Source of the DNA: Mycobacterium sp. AT1
GTDB taxonomy: Bacteria; Actinomycetota; Actinomycetes; Mycobacteriales; Mycobacteriaceae
Length of the DNA: 64,000 nt
Direction: 5' to 3'
NCBI RefSeq assembly: GCF_002043095.1
Contig: NZ_MVOC01000012.1
Coordinates: forward strand, 1 to 64,000
Part shown: piece by piece, positions 1 through 7,941 of the stretch
Numbering within the stretch: the first letter of the stretch is position 1
Layout: each line of letters begins with the position of its first letter
Translations under genes and position numbers: made by a program
The notes under the pieces: model-generated
What the model was told of the DNA's origin: nothing
What the model saw: the letters and a program-made list of their open reading frames with translations, nothing else
Databases searched by the model: none

Positions 1-24
1 CGAACGCGACCTCAACGAAGCCAG

Positions 25-2112
25 CTAGCTGGTGCTGGCCAGCGCGAACGGAAGCACCTCCGACGCGCCCGCAACCCTGACCACGCGCGCGGCCATCGTC
101 AGCGTCCACCCGGTGTCGGTCATGTCGTCGACCAGCAGCACCGGTCCGGCCGCACCGGCGATCACGCCAGGATCGGGCGCCAGCCACGCACCGTGCAGTG
201 CCGCGACCCGGTAGGCGGAGTTGGCCGCCGTCACCGGGCGTCGCTCCGGCGCGTACTGCAGCGTGCCGAGATCGGTCAGCCGCCCCAGTCGCGACAACTC
301 GCGGGCCAGCGAGCCGATCAACAGCGGATGCCGATCGGAGTCCATCGCCAGCACCGCCGTCGGCCTCGTCGACCACTCCCACGACGCCAACACCTTCACC
401 GCCGCCTGCACCACCTCCGCGGGCACCTCGGCGTCCGGTTCGTCGAGCAGTCGCCGCAGCCGCGCCCCCCAGCCGAGGTCGGTCAGCCTGCCGATCACCC
501 GGCCCGGCGCCGGACCGTCACCGATCTTGCCGCTCAGTTTGACCCCGAGCTTCGCCAGCCCGGACGGCCACTGTTTGCGCGGTGCGATCTCCACCCCCGG
601 CCGCATCAGCCGCTGGCGGGTGTCCTCGGCCGAGGACGGGTCGACCGAGGCGTCGTACTGCTTGCCGGTGCAGTTGTCGCAGCGGCCGCAACGCTCGCCC
701 TCTGCGAGTTCCGGGTCGTCGAGCTGCCCCCGCAGGAACGCCATCCGGCAGCCCTCGGTCACCTGGTAGTCGAGCATGGCCTGCTGCTCGCGCTTGCGCG
801 CCTCGTCTAGCTTTCGGTACCGCGCCTCGTCGTACTCCCACGGCACCCCGGTGCCGATCCAGCCGCCCTTCACCCGCCGCACCGCCCCGTCGACGTCGAG
901 CACCTTCAGCACCATCTCCAGCCGCGTCCGGCCCAGGTCGACCAACGGCTCCAGCGCGGGCGTCGACTGTGGGCGCTCGGACTCCAGCGCGTCGATCACG
1001 TTGCGCACCATGACCTCTGACGGAAACGCCACCGACGAGAAGTACCGCCACACATCTTGGTCTTCGTGACCGGGCAGCAGCACCACCTCGGCACTCGCCG
1101 TCGACCGGCCCGCGCGGCCGACCTGCTGGTAGTACGCGATCGGCGAGGACGGTGCGCCCAGGTGGACGACGAATCCGAGGTCGGGCTTGTCGAAGCCCAT
1201 GCCGAGCGCCGAGGTGGCGATCAGCGCCTTGACGCGGTTGGCAAGCAGATCCCCCTCCAGCTGCTCGCGCTCCGAGGTCTCGGTGGCTCCGGTGTAGGCG
1301 GCGACCGCGTGCCCCTGATCGCGCAACAGCGTCGCGACGTCATTGGCTTGGGCCACGGTCAGCGTGTACACGATGCCCGACCCGGGAAGTGAATCGATAT
1401 GGGCGGCAAGCCATGCCGCTCGTTGGGCCGGGTTGTCAGCCTTGACCACCGACAGCCGAAGCGACTCGCGGTCCAGCCCGCCGCGCAGCACCAGGGTGTC
1501 CTTGCCGCCGACCCCGAGCTGGCTGGCAACGTCGTCGACGACGCGGTCGTTGGCCGTCGCCGTGGTGGCGAGCACGGGGACGTCGGTGCCCAGTTCGGCG
1601 ATCAGCGTTCGGATGCGCCGATAGTCCGGCCGGAAGTCGTGGCCCCAGTCCGACACGCAGTGCGCCTCGTCGACGACGACAAGGCCCGCGTCGTGCGCAA
1701 GGGCGGGCAGCACCTCGTCGCGAAAGTCGGGATTGTTCAACCGCTCCGGACTGACCAGCAGCACGTCGAGATCGCCGCCCCGCACGCGCTCGTGGATCTC
1801 GGCCCAGTCGGTGACGTTGCTCGAGTTGATGGTGGCGGCGCGGACGCCGGCCCGGTCGGCCGCCTGCACCTGGTTGCGCATCAGCGCCAGCAGCGGCGAC
1901 ACGATGACCGTCGGACCGTGCCCGCTCGCGCGCAGCAGCTTGGCGGCGATGAAGTACACCGCCGACTTGCCCCACCCGGTGCGCTGCACCACTAGCGCGC
2001 GGCGCCGCTGCACGACGAGCGCCTCGATGGCGATCCACTGGTCGTCGCGCAGGACGGCCTGTGGTCCGGCCAGCTGCTCGAGGATGGTCTGAGCCTGCTC
2101 GCGGGTCGCCAT
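25..2112 (-). CDS. RecQ-family ATP-dependent DNA helicase with C-terminal phosphoribosyltransferase-like domain
   Basis: This is a superfamily 2 helicase that unwinds DNA 3' to 5' in repair or recombination. From the 695-aa product starting MATREQ, the Walker A motif TGWGKS lies at about residues 45-50. The DEAH box followed by CVSDWGHDFRPDY, the RecQ signature, lies at 148-163. A four-cysteine zinc motif (EGCRM...ERCGRCDNC) follows the helicase core. There is no obvious HRDC domain. Instead the last ~130 residues end in VLLVDDMTDTGWT (about 658-670), a PRPP-loop signature like that of ComF-type phosphoribosyltransferases. A longer frame opens at 2175 but overlaps the upstream serine hydrolase, so I chose the ATG at 2112 (another lies at 2121). 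The cellular role of the PRTase-like tail is unknown. Confidence 0.88.
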   Translation of the reverse strand: MATREQAQTILEQLAGPQAVLRDDQWIAIEALVVQRRRALVVQRTGWGKSAVYFIAAKLLRASGHGPTVIVSPLLALMRNQVQAADRAGVRAATINSSNVTDWAEIHERVRGGDLDVLLVSPERLNNPDFRDEVLPALAHDAGLVVVDEAHCVSDWGHDFRPDYRRIRTLIAELGTDVPVLATTATANDRVVDDVASQLGVGGKDTLVLRGGLDRESLRLSVVKADNPAQRAAWLAAHIDSLPGSGIVYTLTVAQANDVATLLRDQGHAVAAYTGATETSEREQLEGDLLANRVKALIATSALGMGFDKPDLGFVVHLGAPSSPIAYYQQVGRAGRSTASAEVVLLPGHEDQDVWRYFSSVAFPSEVMVRNVIDALESERPQSTPALEPLVDLGRTRLEMVLKVLDVDGAVRRVKGGWIGTGVPWEYDEARYRKLDEARKREQQAMLDYQVTEGCRMAFLRGQLDDPELAEGERCGRCDNCTGKQYDASVDPSSAEDTRQRLMRPGVEIAPRKQWPSGLAKLGVKLSGKIGDGPAPGRVIGRLTDLGWGARLRRLLDEPDAEVPAEVVQAAVKVLASWEWSTRPTAVLAMDSDRHPLLIGSLARELSRLGRLTDLGTLQYAPERRPVTAANSAYRVAALHGAWLAPDPGVIAGAAGPVLLVDDMTDTGWTLTMAARVVRVAGASEVLPFALASTS

Positions 2113-2143
2113 GACGTACATGGTGCCCGCACGGTCCGACGTC

Positions 2144-3328
2144 CTAGAGGCCGAGGCAGCGTCGCAGGGCGGCACTGAGGTCGTTCGCGCGGTGGTCGCG
2201 CGGCGAGATGAGGTTGTTGACGTACCCGAAGCCGGTCTTGCTGTCGGCGTCCGCGAACCCGAGGCTGCCGCTGGCGCCGTCGTGCCCGAACGACGAATCG
2301 GACAGCAGCGGACGGAACGGGATGCCGTTGACCAGGAACCCCGTCGAGAATCGGATCCCCGGCGGGCTGAGCGCGGCGGACCACCCGTCCCCCACCGAGC
2401 GCACGGTGACGGCGTCGACGGCGGAGGCCGCGGACAACAGGGGCGCTCCGGTCAGGGGTGCCACCGCGGAGGCGTAGATCGTCGCCAGCGCGCGGGCGTC
2501 GAGGATTGCGTTGGCCGCCGGGATCTGGGCGGCGTGCACGGCCGGTGTGTTGAAGTCGCGCGCGCAGCCGTCGATCAGCGAGAAGGGGAACGCCGAACCA
2601 AGCGTGACGGTACGCACCGCGGGTGCCTTGCCGATGCGGCGCAGGATGGCGGGCATCGCGCGGTAGCCGGTCCGCAACAACCGCGACCGCGGCGCGTGCA
2701 TTCGGGCCACCCGATGCTCGAGATCCGACGGCAATCCGATCCAGGCGTCGACGCCGAGCGGGTCGGTCAACCACGCGGCGAGCAGTGCGCCCGGCATCAT
2801 TCCGGTGGCACGACGCAGGATCTCGCCGGTGAGCCAGCCGAACGTCAGCGCGTGATAGGCGAACGCGGTCCCGGGCTCCCACAGCGGACGCTGCGCCTCG
2901 ATGGCCCGGATCACCGGCTCCCACGCCAGCACGTCCTCGAGCGTGAGATCGGCGTCCAACGCCATCAAACCCGCCCGGTGTGCGAACACGTCACGAATCA
3001 CGATGTCCTGCTTGCCATGTGCGGCGAACTCCGGCCACACCGATGCGACGGGCGCGTCGAAGTCGAGCAGCCCGCGCTGATGCGCGAGGTACCCGCACAG
3101 CGCCATCAGGCCCTTGGAGACGGAGAACCCGATCGTGAGAGTGTCTGCCGCCCAAGGCCTTCCGGTGGTGACGTCCGCGACGCCGCCGTGCAGGTCGACC
3201 ACCAACCTGCCGTCGTGGTGGACGGCGCACGCCGCGCCCATCTCGGTACCGCGACGGAAGTTCTCGGCGAAGGCGTCCGCGACCGGCCCGAAGCCTTCGT
3301 CCGCGAAACCGGAAATGTCAGTAGGCAT
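2144..3328 (-). CDS. Beta-lactamase-fold serine hydrolase (class VIII esterase-like)
   Basis: This 394-aa protein belongs to the class C beta-lactamase/penicillin-binding-protein fold that includes EstB-type esterases. It carries the nucleophile motif SVSK (Ser69, Lys72) and the second catalytic motif as YHA at 158-160 (AYHALTFGW), the form typical of class VIII esterases rather than the YxN of beta-lactamases. No signal peptide is visible, so it is probably cytoplasmic. Its ATG lies inside the end of the upstream TIGR03943 gene (11-nt overlap), so the two are co-transcribed. The substrate cannot be told from sequence. A lipid or steroid ester is possible given the neighbourhood, but that is inference. 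Confidence 0.8.
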   Translation of the reverse strand: MPTDISGFADEGFGPVADAFAENFRRGTEMGAACAVHHDGRLVVDLHGGVADVTTGRPWAADTLTIGFSVSKGLMALCGYLAHQRGLLDFDAPVASVWPEFAAHGKQDIVIRDVFAHRAGLMALDADLTLEDVLAWEPVIRAIEAQRPLWEPGTAFAYHALTFGWLTGEILRRATGMMPGALLAAWLTDPLGVDAWIGLPSDLEHRVARMHAPRSRLLRTGYRAMPAILRRIGKAPAVRTVTLGSAFPFSLIDGCARDFNTPAVHAAQIPAANAILDARALATIYASAVAPLTGAPLLSAASAVDAVTVRSVGDGWSAALSPPGIRFSTGFLVNGIPFRPLLSDSSFGHDGASGSLGFADADSKTGFGYVNNLISPRDHRANDLSAALRRCLGL

Positions 3329-4025
3329 ACGTGTTGGCAGGCTTGGCGACTGGGGTGGCGCTGGTGACCGTCATGGTCGGGATGAAACCGTCCTCTGCGT
3401 GCGATGAGCCGGGCACGATCTGACCTTCGATCTGTAGCCAGGTGTCCTCGGAGTGGTCGGCGACCGACGGTGCCGCCGGCCCGGTCAGGTGGATGCGTGC
3501 GAGTTGGGCGTCGGCCGCGCAGCAGACGATGACGACCCGAGCAAGGTCGACTTGGTCCGAACCGTGCAACGTGAACCCGGTGAGCGTGATCGACCGTCCG
3601 GCAAGCGAATTCGTCGAGTCGGCAGCGGCCCGCATCACCACCTCTGGCAGCGAGACCGTCGGTGCGTCACCTGCGGGCAGCGGCGGAAAGGCACGTCGTT
3701 GCGGTGCGCTGACGGGGGCCGACGTGGCGCCACTGGCGTCAAGGGGCGGGGGGACGACGAAGGCGACCATCGCGATGGGGATCAGCAACAGCCAGCCGAG
3801 CCACGGTTGGTGCCGATGGCCATGCTCGTCCTCGTGGTCGTTTCGAGCCGATCGCAGGTCGCGCACGATCGCCACCAGGCCGAGCGTCACCAGCACCGCC
3901 GCCGCGACCGCGAGCCACGGCAGCAGCGCGGGCTTCACGTAGTTGAGGTAGGTGCCCTTCGCCAGCATCACCGCGGTGCTCAGCCCGACCAGCAGCAGCA
4001 CCAGATTCTGGGTCACCCGGCTCAC
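3318..4025 (-). CDS. TIGR03943-family membrane protein, partner of the adjacent permease
   Basis: The product is 235 aa, beginning VSRVTQNLVLL. Two N-terminal hydrophobic helices are followed by a charged histidine-rich loop (EDEHGHRHQ), a third helix, and a soluble C-terminal domain. That domain carries the CCAAD motif and LQIEGQIVP, which are typical of TIGR03943 proteins. I set the start at the GTG of 4025 because it overlaps the permease stop as GTGA; the frame stays open far upstream only as an antisense-like shadow. The family is usually encoded beside a DUF318/UPF0718 permease, as here, and is presumed to be its second subunit. The transported substrate is unknown; the histidine-rich loop could mean a metal, but this is weak. 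Confidence 0.8.
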   Translation of the reverse strand: MSRVTQNLVLLLVGLSTAVMLAKGTYLNYVKPALLPWLAVAAAVLVTLGLVAIVRDLRSARNDHEDEHGHRHQPWLGWLLLIPIAMVAFVVPPPLDASGATSAPVSAPQRRAFPPLPAGDAPTVSLPEVVMRAAADSTNSLAGRSITLTGFTLHGSDQVDLARVVIVCCAADAQLARIHLTGPAAPSVADHSEDTWLQIEGQIVPGSSHAEDGFIPTMTVTSATPVAKPANTYAY

Positions 4026-5014
4026 GAGCCACCGCCAAGGATCGCCAACCCGACGAGGGTCGCGATGACGCTGGCCACCACCAACGTGGCCGGACCGAAG
4101 CGCAGCGCGAAGGCGCGCCCGAACATGCCCGCCTGCATCGCAGCCAACTTCACGTCGAAGGCGGGGCCGACGACGAGGAACACCAACCGCGGCACCAGCG
4201 GAACCATCGTCAGGCTCGCGACGACGAAGGCGTCGGCCTCCGAGCACAGCGCCAGGACCGCCGCGAGGAGTGCCATCGTGACGACCCCGACCACGAGGTT
4301 GCCCGCGAGATGCTCGAACACCCACGCCGGAACCAGCACGTGCAGCGCCGCCGCGGCGGCCGCCCCCAGCACCAAATAGGAAGCGGCCTGCAGGAAGTCG
4401 TGCCGCGCCGCCTCGGTGAACACCGCCCACCGCGACGATCCGTCCGGCGCCGCCTCGGGCAGGTCGCGGGTGACCCACTCGTTCTTGCCGAACCGCGACC
4501 ACAGCAGACCCATGACGACGGCGGTCGCCAGCGAGGCAACGCACCGCGCGAGCACCATGGCCGGCTGGCCGGGGAACGCCACGGCCGTCGCGACGAGCAC
4601 CACCGGGTTGATCGCCGGCGCGGACAGCATGAACGTCAACGCAGCCGCTCCGTTCGTGCCGGGCCCGAAGAGCCTGCGAGCCACCGGAACGGAGCCGCAC
4701 TCGCACCCCGGCAGCGCGGCGCCACCGACACCGGCCACCGCAACGGCCAGGGCGGGCCGACGCGGCAGCCAGCGTTGCAGCCGCTCGGCGCTGACGAACG
4801 CGGCGATCAAACCGCTGACCACCACGCCGAGCACCAGGAACGGGAGGGCCTGGACGAACACCCCGCAGAACACCGTCGCGGCCGTCCGCAGCCCGGAATT
4901 GCCTGCGACGAAACCGCTGACCACTCCGGCAGACAACGCCAACGCGATCAAGCCGACCAGCAGAACCTCGAGTGAACCGACGCGTCGTCGACTCTGGGGC
5001 GGGGCCGATGTCAC
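4022..5014 (-). CDS. DUF318/UPF0718-family permease
   Basis: This is a 330-aa polytopic membrane protein with roughly eight to ten hydrophobic segments. It has the conserved family motif PGCECGSVPVARRL, followed by a second conserved stretch around LSAPAINPVVL. The frame remains open to 5128 but would then run 74 nt into hsaF, so the GTG at 5014 (VTSAPPQSRRR) is the likely start. It is translationally coupled to the TIGR03943 gene through a GTGA overlap. It lies 40 nt downstream of hsaF on the same strand and could be read through from the KstR-controlled hsa operon. The substrate is unknown. Confidence 0.8.
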   Translation of the reverse strand: MTSAPPQSRRRVGSLEVLLVGLIALALSAGVVSGFVAGNSGLRTAATVFCGVFVQALPFLVLGVVVSGLIAAFVSAERLQRWLPRRPALAVAVAGVGGAALPGCECGSVPVARRLFGPGTNGAAALTFMLSAPAINPVVLVATAVAFPGQPAMVLARCVASLATAVVMGLLWSRFGKNEWVTRDLPEAAPDGSSRWAVFTEAARHDFLQAASYLVLGAAAAAALHVLVPAWVFEHLAGNLVVGVVTMALLAAVLALCSEADAFVVASLTMVPLVPRLVFLVVGPAFDVKLAAMQAGMFGRAFALRFGPATLVVASVIATLVGLAILGGGS

Positions 5015-5054
5015 GGCCCCATCCTGCCTCGCTTTTCTGTCAGGACGGTTGGGC

Positions 5055-6107
5055 CTACGCGGTTGCCGCTGCGTCCTGTTCGCGTTTGATCTCCAGGGCG
5101 ATGTCGATGAGCTGGTCTTCCTGGCCACCGATCAGCTTGCGCTGCCCGGCCCGGTGCAGCAGCTGATGCGCAGGCACGCCGTAACGGTCGGCCTGACGAA
5201 TCGCGTGCTTGAGGAAGCTCGAGTACACCCCGGAGTACCCCATCACCAACGCATTGCGGTCCAGCAGACACTCCTGCGGCATCGCCGGACGCACCACGTC
5301 CTCCGCGGCGTCGGCGATCTCGAAGAAGTCGATACCGGTCTTGACGCCGATCTTGTCGAACACCCCGATCATCGCCTCCACCGGCGCGTTGCCCGCGCCA
5401 GCGCCGAAGCGCCGGGTGCTGCCGTCGATCTGCTTGGCGCCCGCCCGGACCGCCGCCACCGAGTTGGCCACCCCCAGCCCCAGGTTCTCGTGCCCGTGAA
5501 AACCGACCTGCGCGTCCTCACCCAGCTCGGCGACCAACGCCTCCACGCGATCCGAGACGCCCTCGAGCACCAGCGCACCCGCGGAGTCGACGACGTAGAC
5601 GCACTGACAGCCGGCGTCGGCCATGATCCTGGCCTGCGCCGCGAGCTTCTCCGGCGGAGTCGTGTGCGCCATCATCAAGAAACCGACGGTCTCCAAGCCC
5701 AGCTCGCGGGCCAGCCCGAAATGCTGGATCGACACGTCGGCCTCGGTGCAGTGGGTGGCAATCCGGCAGATCGAGCCGCCGTTCTGCTGCGCCTCCTTGA
5801 TGTCCTCCTTGGTGCCCAAACCGGGCAGCATCAGGAACGCGATCTTGGAGTTCGTGGCCGTCTCGGCGGCCAGCTTGATCAGCTCCTGCTCCGGGGTCTT
5901 GGAGAACCCGTAGTTGAAACTCGACCCGCCAAGCCCGTCACCGTGGGTCACCTCGATGACCGGCACCCCCGCGGCGTCCAAGGCGAAGACAATCGACTGC
6001 ACCTCGTCCTTGGTGAACTGATGCCGCTTGTGATGCGACCCGTCGCGCAGCGACGTGTCAGTCATCCGGACGTCCCAGCTCGCGTCGAAGAAGACCTCGG
6101 CACTCAT
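5055..6107 (-). CDS. hsaF: 4-hydroxy-2-oxovalerate/4-hydroxy-2-oxohexanoate aldolase
   Basis: HsaF is the class II pyruvate aldolase that cleaves 4-hydroxy-2-oxohexanoate from steroid rings A/B into pyruvate and propanal. The 350-aa product has the HMGL-like TIM-barrel signature near the N-terminus, [16 protein letters not shown], with the metal- and substrate-binding Arg21, Asp22 and the following histidines, and later the metal-site motif [11 protein letters not shown]. Length and order match Rv3534c. It overlaps hsaG by 4 nt (ATGA). The family forms a channelling complex with the acylating aldehyde dehydrogenase encoded next to it, so the toxic aldehyde is passed directly. Expression is probably driven from the KstR-controlled promoter upstream of hsaE. 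Confidence 0.95.
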   Translation of the reverse strand: MSAEVFFDASWDVRMTDTSLRDGSHHKRHQFTKDEVQSIVFALDAAGVPVIEVTHGDGLGGSSFNYGFSKTPEQELIKLAAETATNSKIAFLMLPGLGTKEDIKEAQQNGGSICRIATHCTEADVSIQHFGLARELGLETVGFLMMAHTTPPEKLAAQARIMADAGCQCVYVVDSAGALVLEGVSDRVEALVAELGEDAQVGFHGHENLGLGVANSVAAVRAGAKQIDGSTRRFGAGAGNAPVEAMIGVFDKIGVKTGIDFFEIADAAEDVVRPAMPQECLLDRNALVMGYSGVYSSFLKHAIRQADRYGVPAHQLLHRAGQRKLIGGQEDQLIDIALEIKREQDAAATA

Positions 6108-7054
6108 GCGTGTCCTCCTGACACCGTCTGCTCTTCGCGCAAGCGCTCATCACCGGTAGCCCGCAGGCCGTCTTTGGCGATCTCCTCGCCGACCTTCGTC
6201 GCCGCGGCCGTCATGATGTCCAGATTCCCCGCATACGGCGGCAGATAGTCCCCGGCACCCTCGACCTCCACGAACACCGTCACCAACGCGTAGCCGCCGG
6301 AGTGCACCGACGGCGGGTCGAACTGCGGCTCGTTGAGCAACCGGTACCCGGGCACGTAGGTCTGCACCTGCGCCGCGACCTCCTTGATCGACGCGGTGAT
6401 CGCATCCTGGTCGGCGTCCTCGGGGATCGCGCAGAAGATGGTGTCGCGCATGATCATCGGCGGCTCCGCCGGATTCAGGATGATGATCGCCTTGCCACGC
6501 GCGGCACCACCGATCACCTCCACCCCACGGCTGGTGGTCTTGGTGAACTCGTCGATGTTGGCCCGCGTGCCCGGCCCGGCCGACGCCGAGGACACCGACG
6601 CCACGATCTCCGCATACGGCACGTCCACCACTCGCGAGACCGCGTGGACCATCGGGATGGTGGCCTGCCCGCCGCAGGTGACCATGTTGACGTTCGGCGC
6701 GTCGAGGTGCTCGCGCAGATTCGCCGGAGGAATCACCCCTGGGCCGACGGCGGCCGGGGTCAAGTCGATCGCCCGAATGCCGGCCTCGGCGTAGCGCGGC
6801 GCGGCGGCGCGATGGACATACGCACTGGTCGCCTCGAACACCAGATCCGGCTTCTCATCCAAGCCCAACAACCAATCCACCCCCTCGTGGCTGGTCTCCA
6901 ACCCCAGCTTGCGCGCCCGCGCCAAACCCTCGCTCTCGGGGTCGATGCCGATCATCCAGCGTGGCTCCAGCCACTCCGAGCGCAGCAGTTTGTAGAGCAG
7001 GTCGGTACTGATGTTGCCGGACCCGACGATCGCGACGGTTGCCTTATTCGGCAT
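6104..7054 (-). CDS. hsaG: Acylating acetaldehyde/propionaldehyde dehydrogenase
   Basis: HsaG converts the propanal released by HsaF, with CoA and NAD+, to propionyl-CoA. The 316-aa protein has a Rossmann start [14 protein letters not shown] (residues 7-20) and the catalytic cysteine in [12 protein letters not shown] (Cys127). The arrangement hsaE-hsaG-hsaF on the minus strand equals Rv3536c-Rv3535c-Rv3534c. It lies 21 nt downstream of hsaE and shares an ATGA overlap with hsaF, so the three form one transcription unit. Confidence 0.95.
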   Translation of the reverse strand: MPNKATVAIVGSGNISTDLLYKLLRSEWLEPRWMIGIDPESEGLARARKLGLETSHEGVDWLLGLDEKPDLVFEATSAYVHRAAAPRYAEAGIRAIDLTPAAVGPGVIPPANLREHLDAPNVNMVTCGGQATIPMVHAVSRVVDVPYAEIVASVSSASAGPGTRANIDEFTKTTSRGVEVIGGAARGKAIIILNPAEPPMIMRDTIFCAIPEDADQDAITASIKEVAAQVQTYVPGYRLLNEPQFDPPSVHSGGYALVTVFVEVEGAGDYLPPYAGNLDIMTAAATKVGEEIAKDGLRATGDERLREEQTVSGGHA

Positions 7055-7075
7055 GGCTTCTCCTCATCGAAACGC

Positions 7076-7861
7076 TCACTCGAAAGAAAGACGGACTGAA
7101 CCCAGCCCAAGGAAATCTGCGACGAAGTCGTCACCAGGACGGGCGTCAATCGCCCGCGTGCACGAGCCGGGCAGCACGATGTCCCCCGCCCGCAGCCGCA
7201 CCCCGAAGTCGTCGACCTTGCGCGCCAACCAGGCCACCGCGGTGACCGGATTGCCGAGCACCGCATCGCTGCGCCCCTCGGCGACGACCTCACCGTTGCG
7301 GGTCAACACCGCGTCGACGTTCTTGATGTCAACGTCCTTCGGCGACACCCGATCGGCGCCCAACACCCAGCCCGCCGACGAGGCGTTGTCGGCAATCGTG
7401 TCACCCAACTTGATCTTCCAGTCAGTGATCCGGGTGTCGATCAACTCGATCGACGGCGCGAACGCGGCCGTCGCGGCGAGCACGTCGTCCTCGGTGCACC
7501 CGGCCCCCGGCAGATCGTCGGCGAGGATGAAGCCGACCTCGACCTCCACCCGCGGATAGAGGAACTTCCCGGCCGGGACCGCCCGGTCCTCGAAGACCTC
7601 CATGTCGTCGAGCAGGTGACCGTAGTCCGGCTCGTCGACGCCCATCATCTTCTGCATCGCCTCCGACGACAAACCCACCTTGTGCCCGACCACCCTCGCA
7701 CCGGCGGCCACCCGCGCCCGGATGTTCAACAGCTGAATCTCGTAGGCGTCCACCACGTCCAGATCGGCATACCTGTCGGTCAACGGCTTCATCGGCACCT
7801 TGCCGCGCTCGGCCTCGGCCAGCTCGGCGGCCAGTTCGGCACGCACATCAGACGACAACAT
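7076..7861 (-). CDS. hsaE: 2-hydroxypenta/hexa-2,4-dienoate hydratase
   Basis: HsaE hydrates 2-hydroxyhexa-2,4-dienoate, released when the A/B rings are opened, to 4-hydroxy-2-oxohexanoate for HsaF. It belongs to the FAH-like hydratase/4-oxalocrotonate decarboxylase family. The 261-aa product shows GHKVGLSSEAMQ, then the acidic metal-binding stretch EVEVGFIL and later DIVLPGSCTRAI. I chose the ATG at 7861, which is preceded by GAGGGGA as ribosome binding site; the longer frame to 7996 would cross the KstR box and the kstD start. It is the first gene of the hsaEGF unit. Confidence 0.94.
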   Translation of the reverse strand: MLSSDVRAELAAELAEAERGKVPMKPLTDRYADLDVVDAYEIQLLNIRARVAAGARVVGHKVGLSSEAMQKMMGVDEPDYGHLLDDMEVFEDRAVPAGKFLYPRVEVEVGFILADDLPGAGCTEDDVLAATAAFAPSIELIDTRITDWKIKLGDTIADNASSAGWVLGADRVSPKDVDIKNVDAVLTRNGEVVAEGRSDAVLGNPVTAVAWLARKVDDFGVRLRAGDIVLPGSCTRAIDARPGDDFVADFLGLGSVRLSFE

Positions 7862-7895
7862 CGGTGAAGTCCCCTCGTTTCGTCGACCGGCACAG

Positions 7896-7923
7896 TTGTG
7901 GGCCGGCCGGGCAATTCTATAAC
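7896..7923 (+). promoter_or_regulatory. Predicted kstD promoter (TTGTGG-N16-TATAAC)
   Basis: A TTGTGG hexamer (7896-7901) and TATAAC (7918-7923) are spaced by 16 nt. The -10 hexamer is the first half of the KstR box and ends 9 nt before the kstD ATG, which implies a nearly leaderless transcript. There is no ribosome binding site before kstD, which fits. Confidence 0.55.
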
Positions 7924-7941
7924 GTGTTCTACATGACCCAA
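7914..7941 (-). promoter_or_regulatory. Predicted hsaE promoter (TTGGGT-N16-TAGAAT)
   Basis: Read on the minus strand, a TTGGGT hexamer (7936-7941) is separated by 16 nt from TAGAAT (7914-7919), giving a leader of about 45 nt before hsaE that contains its GAGGGGA ribosome binding site. The KstR palindrome fills the spacer, so KstR binding would block the promoter. This is a sequence inference. Confidence 0.5.
7918..7931. promoter_or_regulatory. KstR operator between hsaE and kstD
   Basis: The sequence TATAACGTGTTCTA matches the KstR consensus TNNAACNNGTTNNA at every fixed position. It lies 57 nt upstream of hsaE and only 1 nt upstream of the kstD ATG, so one operator can silence both divergent genes. 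The regulator is relieved by 3-oxo-cholestenoyl-CoA-type ligands in M. tuberculosis (known for the family). Confidence 0.9.

Noticed and set aside
2111..3367. Plus-strand open frame of about 418 codons antisense to the serine hydrolase
   Set aside because: It is a composition artefact opposite a gene with clear catalytic motifs.
4416..6248. Long plus-strand open frame (about 610 codons) antisense to the permease and hsaF
   Set aside because: It lies opposite two well-supported genes, its translation is Arg/His/Pro-rich without any domain, and such frames arise from GC-rich third positions.
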